DNA of 64,000 nt from Parasedimentitalea marina (GCF_004006175.1 NZ_CP033219.1:1240001-1304000); one strand, 5' to 3'; shown: positions 28,946-38,502, counted from the stretch's first letter. Notes: generated from the sequence alone by a model not told the origin. Numbers and translations: made by a program.

Positions 28946-30736
28946 TCAGATTGTCGCGGTTGCATTATCCAGCCAGGACTGTGCGTCGGGGCTAACGTTG
29001 GGTCTGATATTGGCTGCGACCTCCTGATGATAGCTGTTAAGCCAGTCCCGTTCACCTTTGGTCAGCATCTCTGCGTCGATCAGCCGCCGGTCAATCGGAA
29101 CGTAAGTCAGGGTTCGCCAGCTTAACATTTCTCGCTCAGGGTCGGCGGTTGGCAGGTCCGGGGCATGTTCGACCACCAGCAGGTTCTCAATTCTGATGCC
29201 AAAGGCGCCTTCGCGGTAGTAGCCCGGCTCATTTGACAGAATCATTCCTACTTCCAAGGGCACATGACTGACCCGGCTTAGACGTTGCGGTCCTTCGTGC
29301 ACACTTAGGAACGCGCCGACACCATGGCCCAGCCCGTGATTGAAATCTTGCCCCGCCAGCCACAGCGGCACCCGGCCCACGGCTTCGATGTCACGCCCAG
29401 CCAGGCCCCTGGGCCAGCGCAGGCGGGACATGGCAATCATCCCCTGCAGCACCCGGGTAAAGGCTGCGCGTTCCTGCGGACCCGGCGCGCCGATAGGCAG
29501 GGTGCGGGTGATATCAGTGGTGCCATCCAGATACTGGCCGCCGCTGTCCAGAACAAGAAGATCCCCATCTTGCAACACAGCGTTACTGTCGTCGGTGACG
29601 CGGTAGTGCATGACTGCGCCGTTTTCGCCGGTTCCAGATATGGTTTCAAAGCTGATGTCGCGCAGATCCGGATCGCGGCGACGCAGCTCTTCCAGTTTGA
29701 CCACCACGTCGATCTCGGTCAGGCTACCGGGCGCCTGTGCATCCAGCCAGGCCAGCAGCTCGATCACGGCTGCGCCATCCCGCAGATGTGCGGCAGCGCT
29801 GCCGGCGATCTCGGCGTTATTCTTACGTGCCTTGGGCAGGGCACAGGGATCGCCGGCGTTGATCAGGCGATCCCCCAAAACATCAGCCAAAGCTTGCGGC
29901 ACCGTAGTCTTGTCCACCGCAACGATCCCATTCAAGGCGGCAACTGCAGCCTGAAATCCATCTGGGACGTGCCGTGTCACTGTAGATCCCAGATGATCCG
30001 CCAGATCCGTCAATTTCTCTTCAGCCATGAACAAATCAACCCGCGCATCGTCATGCAGGATGGCAAACCCCTGTGCCACAGGATTGCGGGGAATGTCCGA
30101 ACCGCGAATGTTCAGCAGCCACATGATCGAGTCGGGCAGGGTGATCACCGCCGCCGACTGGCCGGCTTGCTGCAGATCCTTGGCCAGTCGGGCACATTTG
30201 GCGTCGGCACTCTCGCCTGCGTGGGTCAGAGCATGGGGGAGAACCAGCTGCATCGGGGCATCGGGTTGGTCCAACCAGATCCGGTCCACCAAATTTCCCA
30301 CTTGCACCAGCTCTACTCCACTGTTCTGCAAGTCTGACTGTAAGCTCTGAATTTGCCCGGCGGCATGCAACCACGGGTCAAAGCCAACGCGACCGCCGTT
30401 GGGCAGGTTTTCCTTTAGCCAACCCGCCAGCGAGACCTCGGGCCAGGGGACCGGTGTAAACTCATCCGCCACCTGACGCTTGACCTGAGTGCGATAGCGC
30501 CCGTCGACGAAGACGCCGGCTTTGTGTTGCAGAACGGCGCAGAAACCTGCTGACCCGGTGAACCCGGTCAACCAGCTGAGCCGAGCATCACGCGGCGCGA
30601 CATACTCACCCTGATGTGCATCGGCGCGCGGGACCAGAAATCCGTCCAACCCTTCGGCGGTGATCTCAAGACGCAGAGCCTGCAATCGTGGCGGGCCCTG
30701 TTCCGGGCGGGCGGTCACATCAAATGTCTGATACAT
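28946..30736 (-). CDS. M24B-family Xaa-Pro aminopeptidase
   Basis: Metallopeptidase of 596 residues that is expected to remove N-terminal residues preceding proline. It has two creatinase-type N-terminal domains and a pita-bread catalytic domain. Probable metal ligands lie in LDSGGQYLDGTTDITRT (two Asp), GHGVGAFLSVHEGP (His), NEPGYY (Glu) and RIENLL (Glu). The start at 30736 (MYQTFDV) has GGAG 8 nt upstream. A longer frame to 30811 would run through the cobT terminator and has no family match. Confidence 0.92.
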   Translation of the reverse strand: MYQTFDVTARPEQGPPRLQALRLEITAEGLDGFLVPRADAHQGEYVAPRDARLSWLTGFTGSAGFCAVLQHKAGVFVDGRYRTQVKRQVADEFTPVPWPEVSLAGWLKENLPNGGRVGFDPWLHAAGQIQSLQSDLQNSGVELVQVGNLVDRIWLDQPDAPMQLVLPHALTHAGESADAKCARLAKDLQQAGQSAAVITLPDSIMWLLNIRGSDIPRNPVAQGFAILHDDARVDLFMAEEKLTDLADHLGSTVTRHVPDGFQAAVAALNGIVAVDKTTVPQALADVLGDRLINAGDPCALPKARKNNAEIAGSAAAHLRDGAAVIELLAWLDAQAPGSLTEIDVVVKLEELRRRDPDLRDISFETISGTGENGAVMHYRVTDDSNAVLQDGDLLVLDSGGQYLDGTTDITRTLPIGAPGPQERAAFTRVLQGMIAMSRLRWPRGLAGRDIEAVGRVPLWLAGQDFNHGLGHGVGAFLSVHEGPQRLSRVSHVPLEVGMILSNEPGYYREGAFGIRIENLLVVEHAPDLPTADPEREMLSWRTLTYVPIDRRLIDAEMLTKGERDWLNSYHQEVAANIRPNVSPDAQSWLDNATATI

Positions 30737-30757
30737 GCAGGGTGCTCCAATGCAAAC

Positions 30758-30791
30758 TAAACAAAAAGGCGCGCCAGTCCGATGGCGCGCC
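30758..30791 (-). terminator. terminator after cobT
   Basis: Perfect 9-bp stem GGCGCGCCA/TGGCGCGCC with a 6-nt loop. Read on the minus strand it is followed by TTTTTG and further T-rich sequence. It lies 47 nt beyond the cobT stop and just upstream of the aminopeptidase start. Confidence 0.85.
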
Positions 30792-30838
30792 CTCGTTTCT
30801 TTTTGTTCCAAATACTCTCGCCAGAGGCAAGAGGCGCG

Positions 30839-32716
30839 TTAGCCGGCCTTTTTGATCCCCATCACCCGGGCACGCGCGCGCGGGTCAGAATCAAACAACG
30901 CCGCCAGCTGCTCGGTCATCGCGCCAGCCAGCTGTTCTACATCCGTAATGGTGACCGCGCGGTTGTAGTAGCGGGTCACGTCGTGGCCGATGCCAATCGC
31001 CAGTAGTTCGACAATCTTTTTCTTTTCCACCATGGCAATCACGTCGCGCAGGTGTTTTTCCAGATAGTTGGCCGGGTTCACCGACAGGGTGCTGTCATCC
31101 ACTGGGGCGCCGTCCGAAATGACCATCAGAATCTTGCGCGATTCCTGCCGCGCCGCCATCCGCCGGTGCGCCCATTCCAGCGCCTCACCGTCGATGTTTT
31201 CCTTCAGCAGGCCCTCTTTCATCATCAGACCCAGATTGGGCCGGGTGCGGCGCATCGGGGCGTCGGCACTTTTGTAGATGATGTGGCGCAGGTCGTTCAG
31301 ACGGCCTGGCATTTGCGGACGGCCATCGTTCAGCCAGACTTCACGTGCCTGCCCGCCTTTCCACGCCCGGGTGGTAAAGCCGAGGATCTCAACCTTGACG
31401 TTACAGCGTTCCAGGGTGCGGGCCAGAACGTCGGCACAGATCGCTGCAATCGAAATGGGTCGTCCCCGCATCGAGCCGGAGTTGTCGATTAGCAAGGTCA
31501 CCACGGTATCGCGGAACTCGGTGTCTTTCTCGATCTTGAACGACAGCGGTGTGGTGGGGCTGACCACCACCCGTGCCAAACGGCCGGCATCCAGAATGCC
31601 TTCCTCCAGATCAAACTCCCACGAGCGGTTCTGCTGCGCCTGAAGACGGCGTTGCAGTTTGTTGGCCAGTCGGTTTACAGCGCCCTTCAGCGGTTCCAGT
31701 TGCTGATCCAGATAGGCGCGAAGCCGTTCCAGTTCAGCCGGTTCCGCCAGGTCTTCGGCGCGGATTTCCTCGTCGTGGTCGCCCAGATAGACCCGGTAGT
31801 CGGGATCAGCATCGGACGGAGGCATCGGGGCAGGTGGCTCCAGCGGCGCCTCGCCATCCGGCATCTCGGTCTCTTCGCCGGTTTCCTCGTCCGCCATCTC
31901 ATCGGCTGAGACCTGAGCCTGCTGTTCGTCCTGCTGCTGTTCCTGGCTTTGCTCGGGATCGGCGTCAGCCTCATCGTCCGAAGCATCGTCCTGACCCGAG
32001 CTATCGGGATCGTTCTGCTCATCGGCGTCGTCTTCGGCCTGATCGTCCTGATCATCATCCTGGTTGTCGGGGTCATCGCCCAGCTGGTCGCCATAGCCAA
32101 GATCTGAGATCACCTGACGGGCAAACCGCGCGAACTCAGCCTGATTGTCGATCTTATCGTCCAGGTTTTCCAGCGTATCACCAGCCTGGTTTTCGATGAA
32201 CCCACGCCACAGCTCCATCACATTGGCAGCCCCTTCGGGCAGTGGACGACCGGTGGCCAGATGGCGGATCAGATAGCCGGCGGACACGGCCAGTGGCGCC
32301 TCAGAGGCTGTCTTGCACTGGTCATAGCCCTTACGCAGGGCCTCGTTGTGGATTTTGACGTCGATGTTGCTGGCGGTGCCGGGCATATGCCGCGCGCCCA
32401 TGGCCTCGCAGCGGGCGGTTTCCATCGACTCGTATAAATCACGGGCCATGTCACCGGGGGGGGCATATTTGGCGTGCACGCCATCATCATGGAACTTGTG
32501 GCGCAGCGCCAAAGCGTCAGCCGTGCCACGTGCCAGCAGAACTTCTTGGCGGGTCATCCGGCGCGACACCTGCGGCAGCCGCATGGCATCGCCAGACAGA
32601 CCGGAAGGATCAACCGTGTAATTGATGCTCAACTCGGCATCATTGGCCATGACCTTGGTGGCCTCGGCGAGGGCCTTTTTGAACGGATCAGCTGGATTGT
32701 CGTTTGGTTTTTTCAT
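30839..32716 (-). CDS. cobT: cobaltochelatase subunit CobT
   Basis: A 625-residue subunit of the aerobic cobaltochelatase, which with CobS and CobN inserts cobalt into hydrogenobyrinate a,c-diamide in the late part of B12 synthesis. The N-terminal third is helical. A strongly acidic, low-complexity stretch (about residues 210-300, rich in D, E and Q) precedes a C-terminal von Willebrand A domain with the metal-site motif [11 protein letters not shown]. The start ATG overlaps the TGA of the racemase-like gene, so translation is coupled. CobN is not in this window. Confidence 0.95.
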   Translation of the reverse strand: MKKPNDNPADPFKKALAEATKVMANDAELSINYTVDPSGLSGDAMRLPQVSRRMTRQEVLLARGTADALALRHKFHDDGVHAKYAPPGDMARDLYESMETARCEAMGARHMPGTASNIDVKIHNEALRKGYDQCKTASEAPLAVSAGYLIRHLATGRPLPEGAANVMELWRGFIENQAGDTLENLDDKIDNQAEFARFARQVISDLGYGDQLGDDPDNQDDDQDDQAEDDADEQNDPDSSGQDDASDDEADADPEQSQEQQQDEQQAQVSADEMADEETGEETEMPDGEAPLEPPAPMPPSDADPDYRVYLGDHDEEIRAEDLAEPAELERLRAYLDQQLEPLKGAVNRLANKLQRRLQAQQNRSWEFDLEEGILDAGRLARVVVSPTTPLSFKIEKDTEFRDTVVTLLIDNSGSMRGRPISIAAICADVLARTLERCNVKVEILGFTTRAWKGGQAREVWLNDGRPQMPGRLNDLRHIIYKSADAPMRRTRPNLGLMMKEGLLKENIDGEALEWAHRRMAARQESRKILMVISDGAPVDDSTLSVNPANYLEKHLRDVIAMVEKKKIVELLAIGIGHDVTRYYNRAVTITDVEQLAGAMTEQLAALFDSDPRARARVMGIKKAG

Positions 32717-33414
32717 TTGCTCATCGCCACTTCGTCGAGGTTGCGGCGTCCGGTGGCCAGATCGGCCAGAACCGATACATGCACATCAAGCGCGTCAATA
32801 ACGGTATACTCCGGGCTTTGGTTGTCAAAGGCCAAGTTTAGATCGGTGCCGGCCAAGACAATAGCTTGGGCGTTATGGTTCACAATCATCCGCCGTCCGG
32901 CGTCTAGCAACTGTACCCGTTGTTCGTCAGTGCAAGTGCCTGCAACAGCAATGTCCTGATAACTCTGCCCCAGCGTGTCGATCTCATCATCAAGTGCCAC
33001 TGCTTCGGTCTGTTTTAGTTGGCCAAAAAGGCGAGTTGTCATGACTGATCGGGTACCTAGCAGGCCCACCCGTTTCACACCTTGTGAAACAAAATACTCG
33101 TCCAACGGCGCTACACCGGAAATTACGGGCAGAGAGGACAACTCATTCATCTCGCTCACACAGTAATGAGCTCCCAAAGAAGTAAGCGCAATGCAGTCAC
33201 AACCCGCGTCCCTAAGGCGATCAATTTGGCGCGCAAAAATTTCTGCCTGCGGCTGACGGTCATCTGCCAGATTGTTGCGAATAAGGGGCAGAATATCACC
33301 GTGGCTGATGGTGAGATCCAGTTTTCCGCCCATGTGGTCTACCGCCGCCGTAAGGCGCTGATAATAGACCACCGTGGCTGCTACACCTATCCCGCCAATC
33401 AACCCAATGTGCAT
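32713..33414 (-). CDS. aspartate/glutamate racemase-like protein lacking both catalytic cysteines
   Basis: A 233-residue protein with the family fold (start [14 protein letters not shown], then YYQRL and IRNN segments). Active racemases carry one cysteine in a CNTAH-type motif and another in GCTE. Here the corresponding places read T78-S79-L-G-A-H83 and A188-G189-T-D, so both cysteines seem to be replaced. Cys72, Cys74 and Cys85 lie close to the first site but not in register. It sits 18 nt after cobS and overlaps cobT by 4 nt, so it is part of this operon. It may be inactive, use another mechanism or bind an unknown ligand. Confidence 0.8.
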   Translation of the reverse strand: MHIGLIGGIGVAATVVYYQRLTAAVDHMGGKLDLTISHGDILPLIRNNLADDRQPQAEIFARQIDRLRDAGCDCIALTSLGAHYCVSEMNELSSLPVISGVAPLDEYFVSQGVKRVGLLGTRSVMTTRLFGQLKQTEAVALDDEIDTLGQSYQDIAVAGTCTDEQRVQLLDAGRRMIVNHNAQAIVLAGTDLNLAFDNQSPEYTVIDALDVHVSVLADLATGRRNLDEVAMSK

Positions 33415-33432
33415 CTGTTCGGTCCTGTCTGT

Positions 33433-34419
33433 TTACCCCAAGCTCACGTTCGCTGCACTTTCCGGCAGTTCTTCGTCGAAACACCGCTGGTAGAACTCGG
33501 CAACGGTCTGGCGTTCCAGCTCGTCACATTTGTTCAGGAACGACAGGCGGAAGGCATAGCCCACGTTGCGGAAAATCTCGACGTTTTGCGCCCAGTTGAT
33601 CACCGTCCGGGGTGACATCACTGTGGACAGGTCGCCGTTCATAAACGCCGTGCGGGTCAGGTCGGCCACGGTCACCATCTGGCTGACAGTCTTGCGGCCG
33701 GCCTCTGTGTTGTAATGCGGTGCTTTGGACAGCACGATCATGGTTTCGGCGTCGTGGCTCAGATAGTTCAACGTGGCAACTAACGACCAACGGTCCATCT
33801 GGGCTTGGTTGATCTGCTGGGTGCCGTGGTACAATCCGGTGGTGTCACCTAAACCAACGGTGTTGGCAGTGGCGAACAGGCGGAAATGTGGGTTTGGCGT
33901 GATGATCTCGTTCTGATCCAACAGGGTCAGTTTTCCGTCATGCTCCAGCACTCGCTGGATCACAAACATTACGTCAGCGCGGCCGGCGTCATATTCATCA
34001 AACACAATCGCAACCGGGTTGCGCAGTGCCCAGGGCAGAATGCCCTCGTGGAATTCGGTGACCTGCTTGCCGTCTTTCAACTTGATCGCGTCTTTACCGA
34101 TCAGGTCGATCCGGGAAATGTGGCTGTCAAGGTTAACCCGCACCGCAGGCCAGTTCAGGCGGGCCGCGACCTGTTCGATATGGGTCGATTTACCTGTGCC
34201 GTGGTAACCTTGGATCATCACCCGGCGATTGTGCGAGAAACCGGCCAGAATCGCCATCGTGGTGTCGGCGTCAAATTTGTATGTGGGATCGATTGTTGGG
34301 ACCCGCTCTGACCCTTCGGTAAAGCCCCGAATGGTCATGTCGGTGTCAATTCCGAACATATCGCGAACCGAGATGGTCTCGGTTGGTTTAGCATTGATAT
34401 CCAGCAAGCCGTTGCTCAT
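33433..34419 (-). CDS. cobS: cobaltochelatase subunit CobS
   Basis: AAA+ ATPase (328 residues) that forms the motor ring of the aerobic cobaltochelatase with CobT. Walker A is GYHGTGKST at residues 71-79, Walker B is VFDEYDAGR, and the sensor region is [12 protein letters not shown]. The start has AAGGA about 10 nt upstream. It is the first gene of the minus-strand unit cobS - racemase-like - cobT. Confidence 0.96.
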   Translation of the reverse strand: MSNGLLDINAKPTETISVRDMFGIDTDMTIRGFTEGSERVPTIDPTYKFDADTTMAILAGFSHNRRVMIQGYHGTGKSTHIEQVAARLNWPAVRVNLDSHISRIDLIGKDAIKLKDGKQVTEFHEGILPWALRNPVAIVFDEYDAGRADVMFVIQRVLEHDGKLTLLDQNEIITPNPHFRLFATANTVGLGDTTGLYHGTQQINQAQMDRWSLVATLNYLSHDAETMIVLSKAPHYNTEAGRKTVSQMVTVADLTRTAFMNGDLSTVMSPRTVINWAQNVEIFRNVGYAFRLSFLNKCDELERQTVAEFYQRCFDEELPESAANVSLG

Positions 34420-34471
34420 GACGCGCGATCCTTGTCCTTAAATCCCCTTCGGCGGGGCCCCGTTTGTCGGA

Positions 34472-34720
34472 TTGGTGCAACATCTTACCGGCGAGGGCAA
34501 GGGGAACTACGCGTGTTTACCATCGGGTTTGGTGATGTTTGCCTTCGGGTTTAATGATTGTGAGCGGGGTGCGCGCGTCAAAACGGTGCTTGTCTCAGAA
34601 GCTCCGGATGGTTCGGACGCTGTTGCGGAAACTAAGCGCGTTTGGATCAGTGATGATTTTGTGGCCATCATTCAGAAAGTAGCAGGCCTGACCGGGTCTT
34701 ATGCTCCAGCTGGTTCCTGA
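34472..34720 (+). CDS. possible small hypothetical protein
   Basis: An open frame of 82 residues from a TTG, or 62 from an ATG at 34532, in the gap between cobS and the helicase gene. It has no recognised domain and no clear ribosome-binding site. The composition (mixed charge, SEAPDGSDAVAETKRVW) is protein-like, but coding status is doubtful. Confidence 0.3.
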   Translation: MVQHLTGEGKGNYACLPSGLVMFAFGFNDCERGARVKTVLVSEAPDGSDAVAETKRVWISDDFVAIIQKVAGLTGSYAPAGS

Positions 34721-34985
34721 CGACCACATGGGGCACTTTGAAAAAGGCGGCCCTCAGATCAAACGGTCAAGTCAGGCGGGCTTGTGGGTCCACCAGAAAA
34801 GATTGTTTGCTTGTCTCTGAATGCATAGCTGCTTGAACGACAGAACATCTATACTTTTGCTTCGAAACCTATTACATGCCCCCAATCGGGTCACGTGGGC
34901 CCCGCCCACCGCGATGGTGGTGCCGTCAAAATCTCGGGCTGGCTGTCCCTTTTGCCGTGCCCCGCAGCAAGCGAAAAAGAATATC
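34721..34985 (+). promoter_or_regulatory. leader of the helicase gene with competing hairpins
   Basis: A -10-like TATACT is at 34850-34855 without a good -35. Downstream, GTGGGC/GCCCAC (34895-34909, 3-nt loop) and CCACC/GGTGG (34906-34920, 5-nt loop) share the bases 34906-34909, so only one hairpin can form at a time. Such an arrangement would suit temperature- or helicase-dependent control of the downstream gene. This is inferred only from pairing. Confidence 0.4.
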
Positions 34986-37124
34986 GTGAAAACAGCACTC
35001 GCAGAGGCGCTTCAGGCGCGCGGTTACGAATCGTTGACCCAGGTCCAGCAAGAGGTCAGCAATCCTGATCTTGAGCAGAAGGATTTGTTGGTCTCAGCCC
35101 AGACTGGTTCGGGCAAAACAGTGGGCTTTGGCCTGGCCATGGCACCGACCCTATTGGGCGACGACGAAGGTTTTGGTCAGGCAGCCGCGCCGCTGGCGCT
35201 GGTCATTGCGCCAACCCGTGAATTGGCCCTTCAGGTCAAGCGCGAGCTGAGCTGGCTGTACCAGGGTGCCGGTGCCCATCTGGCGTCAACCGTCGGCGGT
35301 ATGGACATGCGCGACGAGCGACGGGCGCTGGATCGCGGCACCCACATCGTTGTGGCCACTCCAGGTCGTCTGCGTGACCACATCATGCGCGGCTCAATTG
35401 ATCTGACCCAAGTCCGCGCCGTGGTGCTGGACGAAGCGGATGAGATGCTTGACCTGGGTTTCCGCGAAGATCTGGAGTTCATTCTGGGCGAAACTCCGGA
35501 AACCCGTCGCACTCTGATGTTCTCGGCCACGGTGCCCAAAGGCATCGCGCGACTGGCTGAAACCTATCTGAAAGATCACCAGCGGATCACTACGGTTGCA
35601 GAGAAATCGCAGCACGCGGATATTGATTATCAACTGCTGGCCGTCTCACAGCGTGACGGCGAAAACGCCATCATCAACGTGCTGCGCTATCACGAGGCCC
35701 CAAATGCGCTGGTGTTCTGTAACACCCGTGCCATGGTGAACCGCCTGACCACACGTCTGTCGAACCGGGGCTTCTCGGTTGTGGCGCTGTCGGGCGAGCT
35801 GTCGCAGGCCGAGCGTTCCAACGCCTTGCAATCTCTGCGCGATGGTCGGGCCAGCGTTTGCGTAGCCACCGACGTGGCCGCACGCGGTATCGATCTTCCC
35901 AAGCTGGATCTGGTGGTTCATGCGGAACTGCCAAACAGCCACGAAACCTTGCTGCACCGCTCGGGTCGGACCGGTCGGGCAGGGCGGCACGGTGTGTCTG
36001 CGCTCATCGTACCACCTAAATCCCGTGGCAAGGCGATGCGTCTGCTGCGGTCCGCCAAACTGACAGCCGAAGAGCTGAACGCACCAAGCGCGGAAGCTGT
36101 TCGTGGTCAGGACGAAGCCCGTATGTTGGGTGATGCGTCGTGGAATGAAGCTGTAACCGATGCAGAAGCCACACCAGTGGCTAACCTGATGGAGACCTTC
36201 TCGCCCGAGCAACTGGCCGCAGCCTATCTGCGCCTGTTCCACTCGCGCCACACTGCGCCCGAAGAGTTGAGCGACCCAGGTCAGGACAAGGGCGCCCGCA
36301 AGGAGCGCGAGCCCTTTGGTCCGTCTGTCTGGTTCTCGATTGCCGGTGGCCGCGATGCCGGTGCTGAGCCGCGCCGCCTGCTGCCAATGTTGTGCAAGGC
36401 CGGTAACCTGTCCAAGGACGATATCGGTGCCATCCGGGTGCAAGGCAAAGAAAGCTATGTGGAACTGCGTCAGAGCAGCGTCGCCGGTTTCCTTAAGGCG
36501 CTTGGCGGTACAGAAGTTGAAGGCTCGAAAGTGTCACAGCTGGACAAAGCGCCTGACATCGCCAATTCGCCACGCCCCAAGTTCGAGGGCAACGGCCCGC
36601 GCCGGGATGATCGCAAGCCCCGCGGCCCGCGCGAAGACCGTGGCCCACGTGATGACTTTAAATCCCGTGGCCCCCGTGAAGACCGCAAGCCGCGCGAAGA
36701 CCGCAAGCCCCGCGACGACTATAAACCTCGCGAGGATCGTAAACCCCGCGAGGATATGGGCAAAAAAGGCGGCGACGCCAAATACGGCAACAAGCCGTCT
36801 ACCCCGCCGGTCGATTGGAACGATGCGCCCGCCCCCCGTGCGAAAAAGCCAAAGGGAGCTGCCAGCAAAGCAGCCAGAAACCCGTCCGAACGCATGGCGC
36901 GTCCGGGTGAGGAGCATGTAACCCCACTAAAACGGCGCAAGTCGGGCGATAGCAAACCCTATGCCGGCAAGTCACATAGTGACGGTGATCGCAAAAAAGG
37001 TCCGCCTCCCCCCAAGGGCCGGGCTGACAGCAAAAAGAACCGGGCCCGCGCCGCGGCCGCCAAGGGAGGCCCAGCCAAAGGCGGCGGTGGGTATGCCAAA
37101 AGCAAGCCTCGCAAGGGGAACTGA
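34986..37124 (+). CDS. DEAD-box RNA helicase with DbpA-type RNA-binding domain
   Basis: From GTG 34986 the protein has 712 residues. The helicase core shows Walker A AQTGSGKT (38-45), PTRELALQ, VLDEADEML, FSATVP, TDVAARGIDLP and HRSGRTGRAG. It is followed by a DbpA RNA-binding-like domain (IGAIRVQGKESYVEL). The tail of about 200 residues is basic and repetitive, with many copies of PRED/PRDD plus R and K, and ends in a KKNRARAAAAKGG region. Family members begin with a KALSAAL-type helix, so the 55 extra residues from an ATG at 34821 are unlikely. Likely roles are ribosome assembly or cold adaptation. Confidence 0.9.
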   Translation: MKTALAEALQARGYESLTQVQQEVSNPDLEQKDLLVSAQTGSGKTVGFGLAMAPTLLGDDEGFGQAAAPLALVIAPTRELALQVKRELSWLYQGAGAHLASTVGGMDMRDERRALDRGTHIVVATPGRLRDHIMRGSIDLTQVRAVVLDEADEMLDLGFREDLEFILGETPETRRTLMFSATVPKGIARLAETYLKDHQRITTVAEKSQHADIDYQLLAVSQRDGENAIINVLRYHEAPNALVFCNTRAMVNRLTTRLSNRGFSVVALSGELSQAERSNALQSLRDGRASVCVATDVAARGIDLPKLDLVVHAELPNSHETLLHRSGRTGRAGRHGVSALIVPPKSRGKAMRLLRSAKLTAEELNAPSAEAVRGQDEARMLGDASWNEAVTDAEATPVANLMETFSPEQLAAAYLRLFHSRHTAPEELSDPGQDKGARKEREPFGPSVWFSIAGGRDAGAEPRRLLPMLCKAGNLSKDDIGAIRVQGKESYVELRQSSVAGFLKALGGTEVEGSKVSQLDKAPDIANSPRPKFEGNGPRRDDRKPRGPREDRGPRDDFKSRGPREDRKPREDRKPRDDYKPREDRKPREDMGKKGGDAKYGNKPSTPPVDWNDAPAPRAKKPKGAASKAARNPSERMARPGEEHVTPLKRRKSGDSKPYAGKSHSDGDRKKGPPPPKGRADSKKNRARAAAAKGGPAKGGGGYAKSKPRKGN

Positions 37125-37132
37125 TGAACAAG

Positions 37133-37158
37133 GGGCGGTCCAACGGGCCGCCCTTTTT
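37133..37158 (+). terminator. terminator after the helicase gene
   Basis: Stem GGGCGG-TC/GG-CCGCCC, eight pairs including T-G, with a 5-nt loop, directly followed by TTTTTG. It lies 8 nt after the helicase stop. Confidence 0.85.
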
Positions 37159-37282
37159 GTTTGATTGGTAGTGCGGAATGCAGAAGTGGGCAGGGCTGGA
37201 CATTCGCTGTCTTTTGCGTGAACGGCATATTTGTGCGGACTATCCCGAGCTTCGTCACTTATAAACGAGCGTCTGGTTTTTG

Positions 37283-37825
37283 TTAGACGAAGCTGATTTC
37301 AGATGCCGTTGCCTGACTTATCACTTGGCCAGTGTTCACTGCGACGTAAATTGATCTCGGCGGGCGAGCAGTCTCATCAACGCTTCGGCACACCCAGCTT
37401 CTGACTTCCATCGTTTTCAACGAATGCGACAATGCTCGATCCGTAATGGAAGGCAAGCTTCGCTTAATGTCATTGAAACGGCTTGGTGTGTGAAGTGATG
37501 TCAACACTGGTAGTGTCCATGACCGACGGAGCAAGTCTTGATCTTCATCAGCGGCAATATTCTGAATTTTGTTGGCAATTGCTGCAGCGGATATTCCGAG
37601 CGACGTAAGCCGAAATTCTGGACGCAGTGGATGACCATAACCGGGGTTTCGTTCTAACAACCCCATCGTGATCAGATGATCCATGCTTTGTGCGAAAGCG
37701 GTCCTGCTCGCGCCAGTTGCCGCCAACAAGGGCGCCTGTCGTCCGGCGATACCTGCGTGCATGTTTGATAAAATGGGTAATGCCCAAGCTCTTGAAGTGA
37801 TGTTGACAAATAGCTTAATGTTCAT
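37283..37825 (-). CDS. HxlR-like regulator with two winged-helix halves
   Basis: A 180-residue protein made of two similar halves. Residues about 11-70 (SRAWALPILSNMH ... LLERN) and about 99-150 (RRSWTLPVLTSLH ... SWVCRS) both follow the HxlR pattern W-x-L-P-(I/V)-L, a recognition helix, then a wing. Most HxlR proteins have one such domain and dimerise, so this one may mimic a dimer in one chain. It is divergent from the VOC gene at 37865 across 39 nt, with a palindrome between them. It is probably an autoregulatory repressor of that gene. No ligand can be named. Confidence 0.7.
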   Translation of the reverse strand: MNIKLFVNITSRAWALPILSNMHAGIAGRQAPLLAATGASRTAFAQSMDHLITMGLLERNPGYGHPLRPEFRLTSLGISAAAIANKIQNIAADEDQDLLRRSWTLPVLTSLHTPSRFNDIKRSLPSITDRALSHSLKTMEVRSWVCRSVDETARPPRSIYVAVNTGQVISQATASEISFV

Positions 37826-37842
37826 AAAGTATAGTTACTATA
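37803..37842 (+). promoter_or_regulatory. promoter and palindromic operator for the VOC gene
   Basis: A perfect -35 TTGACA (37803-37808) is followed after 16 nt by TAAAGT (37825-37830). A 13-bp perfect palindrome, TATAGT-T-ACTATA (37830-37842), overlaps the end of the -10 box and the expected start site. A protein bound there would block the promoter, which fits control by the divergent HxlR-like regulator. Confidence 0.5.
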
Positions 37843-37864
37843 TTTAGAGCTAAAAGGAAAGACC

Positions 37865-38242
37865 ATGTCTCTTATTTCGCCCAATAAAACCATCACTATC
37901 TCGCTGTCTGTCAAGGATCGCCACGTAACTGCCGAGTGGTACAGCAGTATGCTGGGATTTGAGACCCTCTACCACGCAGACGAGGCAGGTTGGTCAGAAC
38001 TTCAAACGAATACAGTTGGAGTAACAATTGGCCTTGGCGAACATACCAAGCCCGCACCCGGCAATTGTGTGCCCGTGTTTGGGATAGCTGATTTGGACGC
38101 CGCGAGGCAGAATTTGGAGCAAGCCAAAGTTAAGTTCGATGGCGAGACTGATGTTGTCGAAGGCATGGTCAAGACAGCAACTTTCTATGATCCGGATGGT
38201 AACGCTCTCATGCTCGCAGAAGATTTGACAGGCGGATCATAG
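37865..38242 (+). CDS. VOC superfamily (glyoxalase/bleomycin resistance-type) protein
   Basis: A 125-residue single-module protein of the vicinal oxygen chelate fold. It starts TITISLSVKDR followed by WYSSMLGFETL, the usual first beta-alpha-beta unit, and ends with TATFYDPDGNALMLAED, the standard metal-side strand with Glu. AAAGGAAAG precedes the ATG. Such proteins range from dioxygenases to isomerases and drug-binding proteins; the substrate cannot be told. The divergent HxlR-like gene suggests inducible expression. Confidence 0.85.
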   Translation: MSLISPNKTITISLSVKDRHVTAEWYSSMLGFETLYHADEAGWSELQTNTVGVTIGLGEHTKPAPGNCVPVFGIADLDAARQNLEQAKVKFDGETDVVEGMVKTATFYDPDGNALMLAEDLTGGS

Positions 38243-38477
38243 TCAATCGAGATAGGTGACAGTTCATTTAGCAGCCATTCGACCGGTCCGCAGCATTAGG
38301 TAAATTGGGCTCATTCCTGACTTTTGCCGCCGTTTGATCGAAGCGGCGCAAAGTTCCGTTTTTTGCTTCAAGCTGAGCATCATCCGTATGCCTCAACGGC
38401 ATTAATAGTTTTACTCTTGATAAATATCGCCGGATTGAAACGACATCAGGATCTATCTACCAACCAGTCACCACATA

Positions 38478-38502
38478 CAAAAAAGGGCGGCCCGAGCCGC
38501 CC
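38478..38502 (-). terminator. terminator after the DnaJ-like gene
   Basis: Perfect 7-bp stem GGGCGGC/GCCGCCC with a 4-nt loop. On the minus strand a run of T (complement of 38479-38484) follows. It lies 24 nt past the DnaJ-like stop. The 284-nt gap up to the VOC gene shows no other clear feature. Confidence 0.8.

Noticed and set aside
29324..30337. A 337-residue open frame opposite the Xaa-Pro aminopeptidase
   Set aside because: No ribosome-binding site and no domain; the aminopeptidase motifs on the minus strand are clear.
30737..30811. Extension of the aminopeptidase start to 30811
   Set aside because: It would run through the cobT terminator hairpin, and ATG 30736 has a good ribosome-binding site.
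34821..34985. A 55-residue N-terminal extension of the DEAD-box helicase
   Set aside because: It does not match the family, contains paired hairpins and a -10-like box, and lacks a ribosome-binding site.
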